Of a DNA stretch of 64,000 nt, positions 1-9,088 are shown in pieces. The number at the start of each line of letters is the position of its first letter. The stretch's first letter is position 1. The position numbers were made by a program, and so were the translations under genes. The notes beneath the pieces are model-generated. The model had not been told where the DNA came from and ran no database searches. It worked only from the letters and a program-made list of their open reading frames with translations. The DNA comes from Butyribacter intestini (lineage in GTDB: Bacteria; Bacillota; Clostridia; Lachnospirales; Lachnospiraceae), in contig LLKB01000001.1 of the NCBI GenBank assembly GCA_001414325.1, positions 1,183,699 through 1,247,698 on the forward strand, read 5' to 3'.

Positions 1-803
1 TCCCTGACTTTTGATACAAGCTCTTGTTTAAGCCAATGACTTGTTTTAAGCATCTCAACCCATTTTGGCAGATAAAACGAAACCTGACTTACAGGAAATG
101 AGTCAAGAATTTTTTTCATTATCCTGCTTACATCCTCACGGCTAAGCTGCATACAGTTAAGTGCTACAGGAGTTACTCCGGTTCTTTCTTTTATCTCATT
201 TATCACATCTTTCGCCTTTTCGCCAAAAGGATTTGCCGAATTTACTATTACTATAAATGGTTTTCCTATGCTTTTTAATTCAGAAATAGTTTTATCTTCT
301 GCGGCTTTATAGCTTTGTCTTGAAATATCTCCAAAACTACCATCGGTTGTTATAACTATTCCTATCGTTGAATGGTCATGTATCACTTTTTTCGTTCCAT
401 ACTCAGCTGCCTTTGCAAAAGGCATCGGCTCCTCCGACCACGGAGTCATAACCATACGCTCACGCTCGCCCTCCATAAGTCCTCCTGCATCTTCCACGAT
501 ATAGCCGACGCAGTCAACCATCCTGACTTTTATATCATTGCCATCAAAAAGGTTTATCTTTACCGCTTCTTTAGGAATAAATTTCGGCTCAGTAGTCATT
601 ATGGTCTTTCCCTCCGCCGACTGAGGGAGTTCATCCATTGCACGCTTTCTGTCATTTTCATCCCTGATGCCCGGAAGTACAAACATTTCCATAAATTTCT
701 TTATAAATGTTGACTTTCCTGTTCTGACCGGACCGCAGACTCCAAGATAAAACTCGCCGTTCGTACGCTTTGAAATATCATTATATACACTATATTCTTC
801 CAT
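1..803 (-). CDS. spoIVA: Stage IV sporulation protein A (partial, runs off the left edge)
   Basis: SpoIVA is the ATPase that polymerises on the forespore surface and anchors the spore coat. The N-terminal ~267 residues are present; the C-terminus lies outside the window. The translation begins MEEYSVYNDISKRTNGEFYL and carries a P-loop (GPVRTGKS, residues 24-31) followed by the conserved stretch ending in TEPKFIPKEAV and the VDCVGY segment of the GTPase-like fold. An ATG at 803 is preceded by a GGGAG ribosome site. It marks the organism as a spore-former. Identification is secure from the near-invariant N-terminus. Confidence 0.96.
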   Translation of the reverse strand, partial: MEEYSVYNDISKRTNGEFYLGVCGPVRTGKSTFIKKFMEMFVLPGIRDENDRKRAMDELPQSAEGKTIMTTEPKFIPKEAVKINLFDGNDIKVRMVDCVGYIVEDAGGLMEGERERMVMTPWSEEPMPFAKAAEYGTKKVIHDHSTIGIVITTDGSFGDISRQSYKAAEDKTISELKSIGKPFIVIVNSANPFGEKAKDVINEIKERTGVTPVALNCMQLSREDVSRIMKKILDSFPVSQVSFYLPKWVEMLKTSHWLKQELVSKVR

Positions 804-897
804 ACATACCGCTCCCATATATATTTTTTATGACTGTTATGCAGGTTTAACTATTACCCATAGTCACATTATCTAATTATATATATGAGCTGATGAA

Positions 898-930
898 TAA
901 AAAAATGAGCAAAAAATAAATTTTGCTCAT
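898..930 (-). terminator. Rho-independent terminator after the AAA-ATPase gene
   Basis: On the minus strand a 10-bp perfect stem (ATGAGCAAAA / TTTTGCTCAT, 6-nt loop) is followed by seven T residues, about 13 bp past the stop of the gene ending at 943. Confidence 0.85.
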
Positions 931-942
931 CTTAATTTTTAA

Positions 943-2535
943 CTATTTGTTTTTACTGTACTTTTCGATAATGCACTCATGTTTTTTACCGGACCTATCA
1001 TAATTGAGACCAACCATTAAAATATTTCCCGTGTAGTCTGATAATGACTCTGTATATTTCTTATCCTTAATCTGCTGCATCGCAGTTTTGGCATTTTTAT
1101 TCCATTTAAGTTCAACAACAAGTGCAGGATATTCATCTGTATATTCGGGTTTTGGAAGATAAACAAAATCTGCAAACCCACGACCCGACGGCATTTCTCT
1201 TATCGGTTTATAATAATACTGCATCGAGCTTAAATAGGCAATCGTAAGCACACTGCTGAGAGAATTTTCATTATTATATTGAATAACAGATACATACTGT
1301 AAATGTATTTTTTCAATCTGTTCTGCCACTTTCCGGCTATCCATATCTATAGTCGCATCAAGCAGATTTTCAGATTCCTGTTGAAATGAATCGAATTCAT
1401 TCCATCTTTTACTCTCAACCGCATTTTTTAACTCTTGTCTTATCTCTTCATTTGGGATAAATGCGGATTTTTTCACCTCATCATAACCTATATAACCTAA
1501 ATGAATAAGATAAGTAAGTACATCATCTTTGCTTTTAAAATTCACAGTATCATTTCTGAATGTAGTTGTATTGACCTTTATAGTATCCCCTGAAAGCATT
1601 TCTATAATTGAAGTCTTAAGACCATCATAATTCATATTTATAAGAGGTACTATCGCATCGTACGATGCTGTTTCCGACCAATAACTCTTAAAACTGCCCT
1701 TGAGTAACACGCTGACAACCGCTTTTGGATTGTAAACCTGATATTCTTCCAAAATATATCCATCATACCATCTTTTTACTTTTTCAAAGTCTTTATTATA
1801 GTTTTTGCAAAGTGCTTTCACCTCATCATCTGTAAAACCTATATAAGATGCAAACGCACCTGCACTAAGCATGGTAAATTCATCGAAATTATTTAATGCT
1901 GACTGTGTCTTTTCTTTCTTAATCGGTAAAATTCCGGTAATATAAGCAAGCTGTATATATTTTGTCGGCTCAACACCTTTAAACATACCTCTTAAAAAAT
2001 TGATGTAATCCTCCTGAACCTTCTCTTCGGCTGCTTCATCCCTGATGATAACATCCCATTCATCTATGATAACTATGAACTTATTACCTGTTTTTTCCCT
2101 AATATTGGAAAGTGCCTGCGGAATAGTTGTTATATCTGATGTAATCACCATCGGATAAATAACTTTAAGTTCATTTAATATACTCTTTGTAAGAAATGCC
2201 ACAAAATTATCTATATCGTCACAATTTGTAAGAAACCATTGAATATCAATATGAATTACATCATATTTGTTCAGATGTGTTGTAAAATCTTCTTTTTTGC
2301 CGATTGCAAACCCTGAAAACATCTCCCTAGAGTCGCAGCCTTTACTATAATATGCCGCAAGCATATTGGCAGCGTATGATTTGCCAAACCGTCTCGGACG
2401 ACTGTTGCATATATATGCCTCAGTTGTCCCAAGAACACTGTTTGTATATTCAAGCAAACCTGTCTTATCTACATATATTTTTGAATTTAATGCAACCTGA
2501 AACGCACTGTTATCCGGATTTACAAATCGTCCCAT
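943..2535 (-). CDS. AAA-ATPase-like / PD-(D/E)XK nuclease family protein
   Basis: A 530-residue protein of the family that couples an N-terminal AAA-ATPase-like domain to a C-terminal PD-(D/E)XK-type nuclease domain; it is abundant in gut anaerobes and its biological role is unknown. Visible signs are the family-typical opening (KIYVDKTGLL), a P-loop variant RPRRFGKS at residues 46-53, a Walker-B-like IVIIDEWD near residue 155, and a C-terminal ADFVYLP...ALVVELKW segment that fits the nuclease core (D...ExK). The ATG has a good AAGGAG site 8 bases upstream. It stands alone with its own terminator and sits beside a broken PARG gene, so it may belong to accessory DNA. Confidence 0.85.
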   Translation of the reverse strand: MGRFVNPDNSAFQVALNSKIYVDKTGLLEYTNSVLGTTEAYICNSRPRRFGKSYAANMLAAYYSKGCDSREMFSGFAIGKKEDFTTHLNKYDVIHIDIQWFLTNCDDIDNFVAFLTKSILNELKVIYPMVITSDITTIPQALSNIREKTGNKFIVIIDEWDVIIRDEAAEEKVQEDYINFLRGMFKGVEPTKYIQLAYITGILPIKKEKTQSALNNFDEFTMLSAGAFASYIGFTDDEVKALCKNYNKDFEKVKRWYDGYILEEYQVYNPKAVVSVLLKGSFKSYWSETASYDAIVPLINMNYDGLKTSIIEMLSGDTIKVNTTTFRNDTVNFKSKDDVLTYLIHLGYIGYDEVKKSAFIPNEEIRQELKNAVESKRWNEFDSFQQESENLLDATIDMDSRKVAEQIEKIHLQYVSVIQYNNENSLSSVLTIAYLSSMQYYYKPIREMPSGRGFADFVYLPKPEYTDEYPALVVELKWNKNAKTAMQQIKDKKYTESLSDYTGNILMVGLNYDRSGKKHECIIEKYSKNK

Positions 2536-2602
2536 TAAGTTTGGCTCCTTTCGCCACTTTTATAAGTATGTTATCACATGAATGTATGTTCGTCAAGTTA
2601 TT

Positions 2603-2980
2603 TTATCGTGCCATAGATTTAAGCACCCTGTCAAAGGTTTTATAATTTCTGTCATCTCTGGGACTGCAATAAACAGCGAACTCAATTACTTTAAAAGCAT
2701 TCAAATAATCTTTTATTGCATTTCTTGCCGCCAAAACAACAACTTCCGGTTTATTCATAAAAACTCCACAGCCAAATGCTCCTAAAATCACAGCTTCTTC
2801 TCCCTCAGCCACAGCTACATCCAAAATTCTTCTTAAGCGTTTCTCTTGAATTTCCAAAAGTTTTTTATCACTTATTTTTACACATTTATCATCATCACCC
2901 GGATTATGTATATTTCCCGGCTTTTCTCTCAAATTAGGTGCAGCACAGGTAATAACATCCACATTATACCAGTCAATCAC
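2603..2980 (-). CDS. C-terminal half of a microbial PARG-like (TIGR02452/DUF2263) protein
   Basis: The 125-residue product matches only the C-terminal half of the TIGR02452 microbial poly(ADP-ribose) glycohydrolase-like family (full length about 260-280 residues). The segment ILGAFGCGVFMNKPEVV is the family hallmark. The N-terminal macrodomain with the catalytic GGG...EE loop is missing, and nothing like it is found in the ~200 bp upstream. A GTG start at 2980 has a strong AGGAGG 5 bases before it, so a short product may still be made. It could be a decayed gene that kept translation signals or a shortened protein in use; loss of PARG activity is inferred from the missing catalytic loop. Confidence 0.6.
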   Translation of the reverse strand: MIDWYNVDVITCAAPNLREKPGNIHNPGDDDKCVKISDKKLLEIQEKRLRRILDVAVAEGEEAVILGAFGCGVFMNKPEVVVLAARNAIKDYLNAFKVIEFAVYCSPRDDRNYKTFDRVLKSMAR

Positions 2981-3284
2981 ATTTACCTCCTGTAATGTTT
3001 CAATTTTATAAATAAATCACCTAAATTTTTTCCCTTAACGAAATTAAACTCCACTCCGGTTCACTATAATTACATTCGCAAAATCCCTGAGTAAATACTA
3101 TTAAATTCTTTTTTATAATTATATTTAAAATAGCCGCAAAAAACACGATAAAATAGTGATGTTCTATGACCATTATTTTTTGAACAATGCTTGTAGTTGC
3201 TTATACTATGTTTTTAATATCAATGAAATCTATTCTATTTGCTTTCTTGCGTCAACTTATTATCTTGCATCAAAATATTATAAA
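2981..3284. other. Intergenic stretch, no gene recognised
   Basis: AT-rich spacer between the PARG fragment and the next minus-strand gene. No coding region with a ribosome site, no hairpin terminator and no remnant of the missing PARG N-terminus could be recognised. Confidence 0.5.
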
Positions 3285-4262
3285 TTATTCTAAAATATCA
3301 AGTTCAGGAAAAATGTCATCATTTCCAAGAGCTGTTTTTACACGATACAAAATATCGTCTATCCCTCTTATACTTGTCACCATATACTTTTCATTCAACA
3401 ACTCAACAAGTTCCTTTTTCTGCTCATCTGTCAACTGTAATGACTGGACAAAAGTTATAAGTGCAAAATCCGCAGCCTGCCTGCTTATTGCATCAGGCTG
3501 TGAAACCATAGAATCAATCAGCAATGATACCGAAGAAAATGTATCTCTTCCATATGATGTAAAACTAATCTGCTGTAACATTGAAAACACTTCAATCTTG
3601 TCAAAATCCAGGTTTAAATTGCTTGTATATAAATCTCTTATATACTCATTACAATAATTTAAAAACTGATTATTAATATCAGCTTCCCTCACAATAAACA
3701 TATCTTTGCATTTAAAGCCAATAATATCTAACGGTAAAACTTTCATGCCTCTCTGCGCAAGCACTTTTACAGATACATTCCCATTTTGCATATCAATACT
3801 GCCATAGCTGTCTGCAAAAACCGACACCAGCCTGTTTCTCTTATTTTTAATAAGAGCATTTGTCTTTGCCACACCTCTTATATTATCTTCGTGAAACGAA
3901 ACTATCATTTCCTCTCCAAAACTTTTGTCAACATTAATATATACCGAAATACGATACATATTGTCTATAACACAGATATAAGATTTCTTCTTTTCCTGGT
4001 CTTTTCTTCTTTCTATCATATATGGCTGCAAATTTGAGAGATAATTTTTCACATACTCAAGCACAGTTTCCCCACAATATTCAATATAATGAAATAAATG
4101 TTTATTCAAACCGCTCCTGTGCTCCGTTTCATCAAGTTTCAGTCTGTCAAGTTTTGCAAGTTTTCGTAATATCCTACAGATTTTAGCCATAGACAAATCT
4201 ATGCCAAGTTTCTCCGCTTCAGCCACTGTTATTTCCCGCATACCCAGATTATTTTTAGTCAT
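3285..4262 (-). CDS. Hypothetical protein, possible winged-helix N-terminus
   Basis: Family not recognised. The 325-residue product is soluble, with no signal peptide or membrane segment. The first ~60 residues (REITVAEAEKLGIDLSMAKI... then RILRKLAKLDRL) read like a helix-turn-helix or winged-helix module, and the C-terminal ~70 residues are helical. I start it at the ATG at 4262, which follows GGAGGTGA by 8 bases, rather than the ATG at 4286, whose codons overlap that ribosome site. It precedes a DUF4190 gene on the same strand, but no shared function can be inferred. A transcription-regulator role is only a guess from the N-terminal pattern. Confidence 0.6.
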   Translation of the reverse strand: MTKNNLGMREITVAEAEKLGIDLSMAKICRILRKLAKLDRLKLDETEHRSGLNKHLFHYIEYCGETVLEYVKNYLSNLQPYMIERRKDQEKKKSYICVIDNMYRISVYINVDKSFGEEMIVSFHEDNIRGVAKTNALIKNKRNRLVSVFADSYGSIDMQNGNVSVKVLAQRGMKVLPLDIIGFKCKDMFIVREADINNQFLNYCNEYIRDLYTSNLNLDFDKIEVFSMLQQISFTSYGRDTFSSVSLLIDSMVSQPDAISRQAADFALITFVQSLQLTDEQKKELVELLNEKYMVTSIRGIDDILYRVKTALGNDDIFPELDILE

Positions 4263-4313
4263 TATATAACTCACCTCCAACTCCATAAATTTCTAGAATT
4301 TATTTTACTTCCC

Positions 4314-4811
4314 CTACTCCATACTATTTATCTGGTCGATTATCTTCTTATAATCATCAGCAGACATATTCATTCCGATATAGATAACCATAATTCCCAT
4401 AATCACCGCTATGATAAGTCCTATTGCCGAACAGATAAGCCCCGCTATTGCCATACCTCTGCCGGGTTTATGTTTCACAAGAACGATTATCGAAAATGCA
4501 AGTCCAATTACCGCAAATATACCTGAAACATACCAGAAACAGCAGCATACAAGTGACAAAATTCCAAGTACAAGAGATGCTATCGCAAACCCTGACGGAC
4601 TAAATGTACTTTGGCTTGCTCCCTGTCCGTTTACATCCTGGTATCCTGCATTGTTCCATGAATTTTCCGTATTGCCATACGGATTTGTATTTCCAACATT
4701 TTGCTGTTCCTGCTGCCCATAATTCTCATTCTGATAAGATGAAACATTTGTCTCATTATTCATTTCATTATCATTTTTCTCCAAAGAAACCTTATTTTCT
4801 TCGTTCTCCAT
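4314..4811 (-). CDS. DUF4190-type membrane protein with N/Q-rich N-terminus
   Basis: About 165 residues. The first ~70 are low-complexity and rich in Asn, Gln, Gly and Ser (disordered, cytoplasmic). Then come two closely spaced hydrophobic helices separated by a short basic loop (KHKPGRG), ending in a short tail. This matches DUF4190-family proteins, whose function is unknown. The ATG at 4811 is preferred over 4817 because the GGAGG site lies 7 bases before it and only one base before the other. The adjacent small membrane-protein gene at 4931 may be co-transcribed but is separated by a short palindromic repeat. Confidence 0.75.
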   Translation of the reverse strand: MENEENKVSLEKNDNEMNNETNVSSYQNENYGQQEQQNVGNTNPYGNTENSWNNAGYQDVNGQGASQSTFSPSGFAIASLVLGILSLVCCCFWYVSGIFAVIGLAFSIIVLVKHKPGRGMAIAGLICSAIGLIIAVIMGIMVIYIGMNMSADDYKKIIDQINSME

Positions 4812-4836
4812 AGTCATTCCTCCATTCTTAATTTAA

Positions 4837-4878
4837 TGCACTCTAGGTATCTTCTAAGTGAAGAATTTAGAGAGTACA
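4837..4878. repeat. Short palindromic repeat, family TGTACTCTC (copy 1)
   Basis: A 42-bp imperfect palindrome starting TGCACTCTAGGTATCTTCT and ending AGAGAGTACA. Its ends match those of the repeats at 9541 and 35484. It lies between two minus-strand genes. Confidence 0.6.
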
Positions 4879-4930
4879 TATTTAAAATACTAATTCCCAC
4901 TCTTGTGCATATGGATTTTGCACACTATTC

Positions 4931-5377
4931 TCATAAACTCTTTAATATATCAATCCCACAAACTATCAAAAGAAAGTTTTTTACCGCAAACTGTCCTAAA
5001 AGCAAAGCAACTCCGACATATACATACCACATCCTGAATTTCATATACCCTTTTCCATCATTGAAAATATATGCCAATGTTCCCTTTGCCATAAATAATA
5101 TGTAAAACACCACACAATATAACACAAACGGATGATATAAAAAAGATTTTAATAAATCTCCTTTTAACAGAAATACGACTGCTCTCGTTCCTCCACACCC
5201 CGGACAGTAAAGTCCTGTCAATGTATGAAACGAACATTTCACAATATGTAAAACATCTATATGTAAAATCTCTATTATACAAAGTACAACTATTAAAAGG
5301 ACTCCGATAATCATCCCGGTTTTATAGAGCAATTTCTCAAATTTTTCATCTGCATTTAAATACTTTTCTTTTAACAT
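4931..5377 (-). CDS. DUF2752 membrane protein
   Basis: A 148-residue protein with three to four hydrophobic segments (about residues 20-40, 85-105 and 115-140). After the first helix it carries the signature TGLYCPGCGGTRAV, which defines DUF2752. No function is established for the family; the Cys pairs suggest metal or thiol chemistry, but that is inference. It lies directly downstream of trmD on the same strand with a ~75 bp gap, in the place where rplS is commonly found after trmD. Confidence 0.85.
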   Translation of the reverse strand: MLKEKYLNADEKFEKLLYKTGMIIGVLLIVVLCIIEILHIDVLHIVKCSFHTLTGLYCPGCGGTRAVVFLLKGDLLKSFLYHPFVLYCVVFYILFMAKGTLAYIFNDGKGYMKFRMWYVYVGVALLLGQFAVKNFLLIVCGIDILKSL

Positions 5378-5454
5378 TCCATATATCCACCATCTGAAAA
5401 TATAAAATTCATTGTGTGCAAATATTTATATCGTATAACTTTAAACAAAATCTT

Positions 5455-6363
5455 TTATTTTTTATCAGCACTCTCATCCTCTCCTGCCATTATCATCTCG
5501 GCAAGCTCTCGCTCTTTTTGTGTAAGCTCTGCCTTTCCTATAAGGTCGGGTCTTCTTTTGGCAGTTCTTATAATAGACTGCTCCCTATACCATTCGGCAA
5601 GTTTTTTATGATTTCCTGACAGAAGCACAGGCGGTACAAATTTACCTTCCCAGTTTTCCGGTCTTGTGTATTGAGGGTATTCCAGAAGATTATCTGAAAA
5701 TGACTCTGTCTGTGCCGACATATCATTGTTTAAAACACCCGGAACAAGTCTTGAGATAGTGTCCATCATAACGAGAGCTGGAAGTTCCCCTCCTGTAAGC
5801 ACATAATCTCCTATCGAAACATAATCAGTGACTATCTCCTCAAGAACTCTCTCGTCTATGCCCTCATAATGTCCGCAAAGGAAAATAAGATTTTCTTCTT
5901 TTGCGAACTCTCTCGCCATTTCCTGATTAAATGTTTTTCCCTGTGGTGAGAGATATATTACTCTTATTTTCTTCTCATCGTCAGACTTTTTTTTATCATC
6001 AAAGAAATAACTATCTGTATTATCACATTCTTTCTGCTGTTCTTCTTTAGAAATATCAGCTAAATCCATTGCGTCTTTATCTCTTTCACAGGCACAACTG
6101 TTATCTTTTACATCCTCTGCTGACAAAATTCTTTCCTGTATCGCCTTATAACATCCATAAACCGGTGCCGCCTGCATAACCATTCCTGCCCCTCCGCCAT
6201 AAGGATAATCATCGACACTGTTATGCTTATTTCCTGCAAAATCCCTTATATTTACGGCATTTACAGTTATACGACCTGCCTTTATCGCCCTGCCTGTTAT
6301 ACTTTCTGCCATCGCATTGTTTATCATATTAGGAAATAATGTCATCACATGAAAATTCATCAT
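5455..6363 (-). CDS. trmD: tRNA (guanine-N1)-methyltransferase TrmD with an internal insertion
   Basis: TrmD methylates G37 of tRNAs at N1 using SAM and keeps the reading frame during translation. Family motifs are clear: MNFHVMTLFPNMI at the start, DDYPYGGGAGMVMQ, then YLSPQGKTF, LICGHYEGIDERV-type residues (FLCGHYEGIDERV) and YVLTGGELPALVM in the knot. At 302 residues it is ~50 longer than usual. The excess is an acidic, Lys/Asp/Cys-containing insertion at about residues 78-130, between the MVMQ and YLSPQG motifs. The start overlaps the rimM stop as ATGA, which implies translational coupling. All knot motifs are intact, so activity is expected. Confidence 0.97.
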   Translation of the reverse strand: MMNFHVMTLFPNMINNAMAESITGRAIKAGRITVNAVNIRDFAGNKHNSVDDYPYGGGAGMVMQAAPVYGCYKAIQERILSAEDVKDNSCACERDKDAMDLADISKEEQQKECDNTDSYFFDDKKKSDDEKKIRVIYLSPQGKTFNQEMAREFAKEENLIFLCGHYEGIDERVLEEIVTDYVSIGDYVLTGGELPALVMMDTISRLVPGVLNNDMSAQTESFSDNLLEYPQYTRPENWEGKFVPPVLLSGNHKKLAEWYREQSIIRTAKRRPDLIGKAELTQKERELAEMIMAGEDESADKK

Positions 6364-6869
6364 AGATCAAGTAATCCTTTCATTATATGAACCGTTACCA
6401 CCTTATTTTTGTCGTCTACTTCTTTTACACAGTCAGGTATATCCGGCAAAAGCACCTCTTTTCCATCGTGTTTTACGACAAATACAAGATTTGCACCTGT
6501 TTCCAAAATATCAACAAGTTCACCAAATTCCTCGCCGTCCTCCGTTATTACTTTTGAATTTATAATGTCTGCAAGATAAACCTCACCTTCCTCTAAAGGT
6601 ATGGCGTTTTCTCTCGTGACATAGAGGTCACAGCCTTTGTATTTTTCTATATCATTTATATTATCAATTCCCTTAAACTTCACGATAACAAGATTTTTAA
6701 AAAATCTTACAGCCTTTACTTCAAGGTCTATTTTTTCTTTTCCGGTATCAAGTATTACATCTTTCAATTTTTTAAATCTCTCCGGCTCCTGTGTAGTCGG
6801 AAAAACCTTGACCTCTCCCCTCACTCCATGCGTATTCGCTATAACTCCTACTCTGAATAAATCCGTCAT
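6360..6869 (-). CDS. rimM: 16S rRNA processing protein RimM
   Basis: RimM binds ribosomal protein S19 and helps mature the 30S subunit head. The 169-residue product has the usual two beta-barrel/PRC parts: FRVGVIANTHGVRGEVKVFP at the N-terminus and LVFVVKHDGKEVLLPDIPDC in the PRC half. I start it at the ATG at 6869, preceded by GGAGG; a longer reading frame to 6920 lacks a ribosome site and the extra residues are not family-like. It overlaps trmD by four bases and follows khpA in the conserved rpsP-khpA-rimM-trmD order. Confidence 0.96.
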   Translation of the reverse strand: MTDLFRVGVIANTHGVRGEVKVFPTTQEPERFKKLKDVILDTGKEKIDLEVKAVRFFKNLVIVKFKGIDNINDIEKYKGCDLYVTRENAIPLEEGEVYLADIINSKVITEDGEEFGELVDILETGANLVFVVKHDGKEVLLPDIPDCVKEVDDKNKVVTVHIMKGLLDL

Positions 6870-6986
6870 ATTTCCTCCATATGATTTTCCATAAAAATTA
6901 TCTATATAAAATAAGCCCATACCCAGATGGTACAGGCAAATATATATGCCGCAGTTTATATCCTCAATAGATTTTCACTGCAACGA

Positions 6987-7217
6987 TTACTGCTCTATCT
7001 CAACAATAACTTTCTTATCAGTTCGTGAAGCTGCTGCTTTCACCATAGCACGTATTGCTTTTGCAATGCGTCCCTGTTTTCCAATAACTTTTCCCATGTC
7101 ATCTGAAGCAACCTTCAAAACCAAGAGAATTTCATTATCCTGTTCAGTCTCTGTAACAGTGACCTGTTCCGGATAATCAACAAGGGATTTTGCAAGAACT
7201 TCTACTAATTCTTTCAT
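6987..7217 (-). CDS. khpA: KH-domain RNA-binding protein KhpA (YlqC)
   Basis: A 76-residue single-KH protein. The KH core is VASDDMGKVIGKQGRIAKAI with its GKQG loop. In Firmicutes KhpA pairs with KhpB (Jag) to bind RNA and influences cell elongation and division. The AGGAGG site sits just upstream of the ATG at 7217. Its place between rpsP and rimM is conserved across Firmicutes, which supports the call. Confidence 0.95.
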   Translation of the reverse strand: MKELVEVLAKSLVDYPEQVTVTETEQDNEILLVLKVASDDMGKVIGKQGRIAKAIRAMVKAAASRTDKKVIVEIEQ

Positions 7218-7307
7218 AAACCTGAAACCTCCTTTTTGGCAATCAGTTTATAAACGACGAAAAGACAGTCTTTAAACTGTCTGTCCGTCCTGCACCATAT
7301 CCGGAAA

Positions 7308-7553
7308 TTACTCCATGATACCTGCCTCTTTTAAAAGCTTGCCTACTGTCTCAGTTGGCTTTGCACCATTTGCGAGCCACTTCTTAGCGCTTTCCTCATC
7401 GAATTTGAATACGCTAGGATCCTGATTTGGATCATAAGTACCAATCTCCTCGATGAACTTTCCGTCTCTAGGACTTCTTGAATCAGCAACAACTACTCTA
7501 TAGAAAGGTGCTTTCTTCTTACCCATTCTTCTTAATCTGATCTTTACTGCCAT
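7308..7553 (-). CDS. rpsP: 30S ribosomal protein S16
   Basis: The 81-residue S16 starts [20 protein letters not shown] after Met and contains the [19 protein letters not shown] signature, so identity is certain. The AGGAGG ribosome site is at 7560. It follows ffh on the same strand with an ~80 bp gap and leads into khpA. Confidence 0.98.
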   Translation of the reverse strand: MAVKIRLRRMGKKKAPFYRVVVADSRSPRDGKFIEEIGTYDPNQDPSVFKFDEESAKKWLANGAKPTETVGKLLKEAGIME

Positions 7554-7634
7554 GTTTTCACCTCCTTGAAATAATCATCTATATCAAATTTCACATATCT
7601 TATGCAACGCACAAATGTAAAACCTGAAAACTTT

Positions 7635-8987
7635 TTAAAAACCAAAAGGTAATTTCGGCATTGAAAACTTACCTTTTTTCTTTCCCTTGCCACCCATCAT
7701 TCCTGACATCTGTTTCATCATCTTCTTTGACTGCTCATACTGCTTCATAAGTTTATTTACCTCAGCAATATTCACACCTGCACCTTTTGCGATACGGCGT
7801 TTTCTTGATGGATTTATAATAGCAGGGTTTCCTCTTTCCTCAGGTGTCATAGAATAAATGATAGCTTCTATGCCCTTAAAGATATTGTCATCTATCTCAA
7901 GATCAGTAGGCAGTCCCATTCCGGGAAGCATACTTAAAATACTTTGGATGCCGCCCATCTTTTTCATCTGTGCCATCTGATCAAGGAAATCATTAAAATC
8001 AAACTCAGCTTTGCGGAACTTTCGCTCCATCTCTTTTGCCTTGTCCTGATCTATCTCAGCTTCCGCTTTCTCGATAAGTGTAAGTACATCACCCATACCA
8101 AGAATTCTTGAAGCCATACGGTCAGGGTAAAATTGCTCAAGATCTGATAACTTTTCACCCATACCTACATAGAGAATAGGCTTACCTGTGACTGCTCTGA
8201 TAGAAAGTGCAGCACCACCTCTTGTATCACCGTCAAGCTTTGTGAGAATGACTCCGTCAACACCAATCTTTTCATTGAAGGTAGTCGCAACATTTACTGC
8301 GTCCTGACCTGTCATGGCATCGACCACAAGAATAGTATCATCTATCTCTACATTTTCTTTTATCTCCTGAAGTTCAGCCATCATATCTTCATCTATGTGA
8401 AGACGACCAGCCGTATCAAGAATAACAACATTAAGATTGTTCTTAGAAGCGTGCTCTATAGCCGCTTTTGCTATATCAACAGGTTTGTGGTTCGTTCCCA
8501 TAGTGAAAACTTCAACACCCTGTTTCTCGCCATTTTTCTGCAACTGCTCTATAGCTGCCGGACGATATATGTCACAGGCTGCAAGTAAAGGTCTCCTGCC
8601 TTTCTTCTTAAGCTTGCCTGCAATCTTTGCTGTTGTTGTCGTTTTACCGGCACCTTGCAAACCACACATGAGTATCACTGAAATCTCACTTGATGGCTTG
8701 AGTGCTATCTCTGTAGTGTCACTTCCCATAAGGGTTACAAGCTCTTCATTAACAAGTTTGACTACCATCTGTCCCGGTGTAAGACTATTTAAAACATCTT
8801 GTCCGACAGCTCTTTCCTGAACAGTCTTGACAAAATTCTTTACAACCTTGAAGTTTACATCAGCCTCTAAGAGAGCCATCTTAACTTCTTTTAAAGCTGC
8901 TTTTACATCTTCTTCCGTAAGTCTTCCCTTACTGCGAAGGTTCTTAAAAACATTTTGTAATTTTTCAGTTAAACTATCGAATGCCAT
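7635..8987 (-). CDS. ffh: Signal recognition particle protein Ffh
   Basis: Ffh is the SRP54 GTPase that binds 4.5S/6S scRNA and the signal sequences of nascent membrane and secreted proteins and hands them to FtsY. Domains appear in order: N bundle (1-~95), the GTPase G domain with GLQGAGKTTTTAKIA, DTAGRLH and TKLDGDTRGGAA, then a Met-rich M domain ending in a KQMSGMMGGKGKKKGK tail. The length of 450 is typical. It has its own sigma-A-type promoter at 9089-9117 inside the gap after ylxM, so it can be transcribed apart from ylxM. Confidence 0.98.
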   Translation of the reverse strand: MAFDSLTEKLQNVFKNLRSKGRLTEEDVKAALKEVKMALLEADVNFKVVKNFVKTVQERAVGQDVLNSLTPGQMVVKLVNEELVTLMGSDTTEIALKPSSEISVILMCGLQGAGKTTTTAKIAGKLKKKGRRPLLAACDIYRPAAIEQLQKNGEKQGVEVFTMGTNHKPVDIAKAAIEHASKNNLNVVILDTAGRLHIDEDMMAELQEIKENVEIDDTILVVDAMTGQDAVNVATTFNEKIGVDGVILTKLDGDTRGGAALSIRAVTGKPILYVGMGEKLSDLEQFYPDRMASRILGMGDVLTLIEKAEAEIDQDKAKEMERKFRKAEFDFNDFLDQMAQMKKMGGIQSILSMLPGMGLPTDLEIDDNIFKGIEAIIYSMTPEERGNPAIINPSRKRRIAKGAGVNIAEVNKLMKQYEQSKKMMKQMSGMMGGKGKKKGKFSMPKLPFGF

Positions 8988-9088
8988 AACAACCTCCCTT
9001 TGAACAAATATACTTATTTATAAAAACACTGCAACATATACTAATATATAATATCTGCACACACAGCACTTTCTCTGACACCTTGAAC

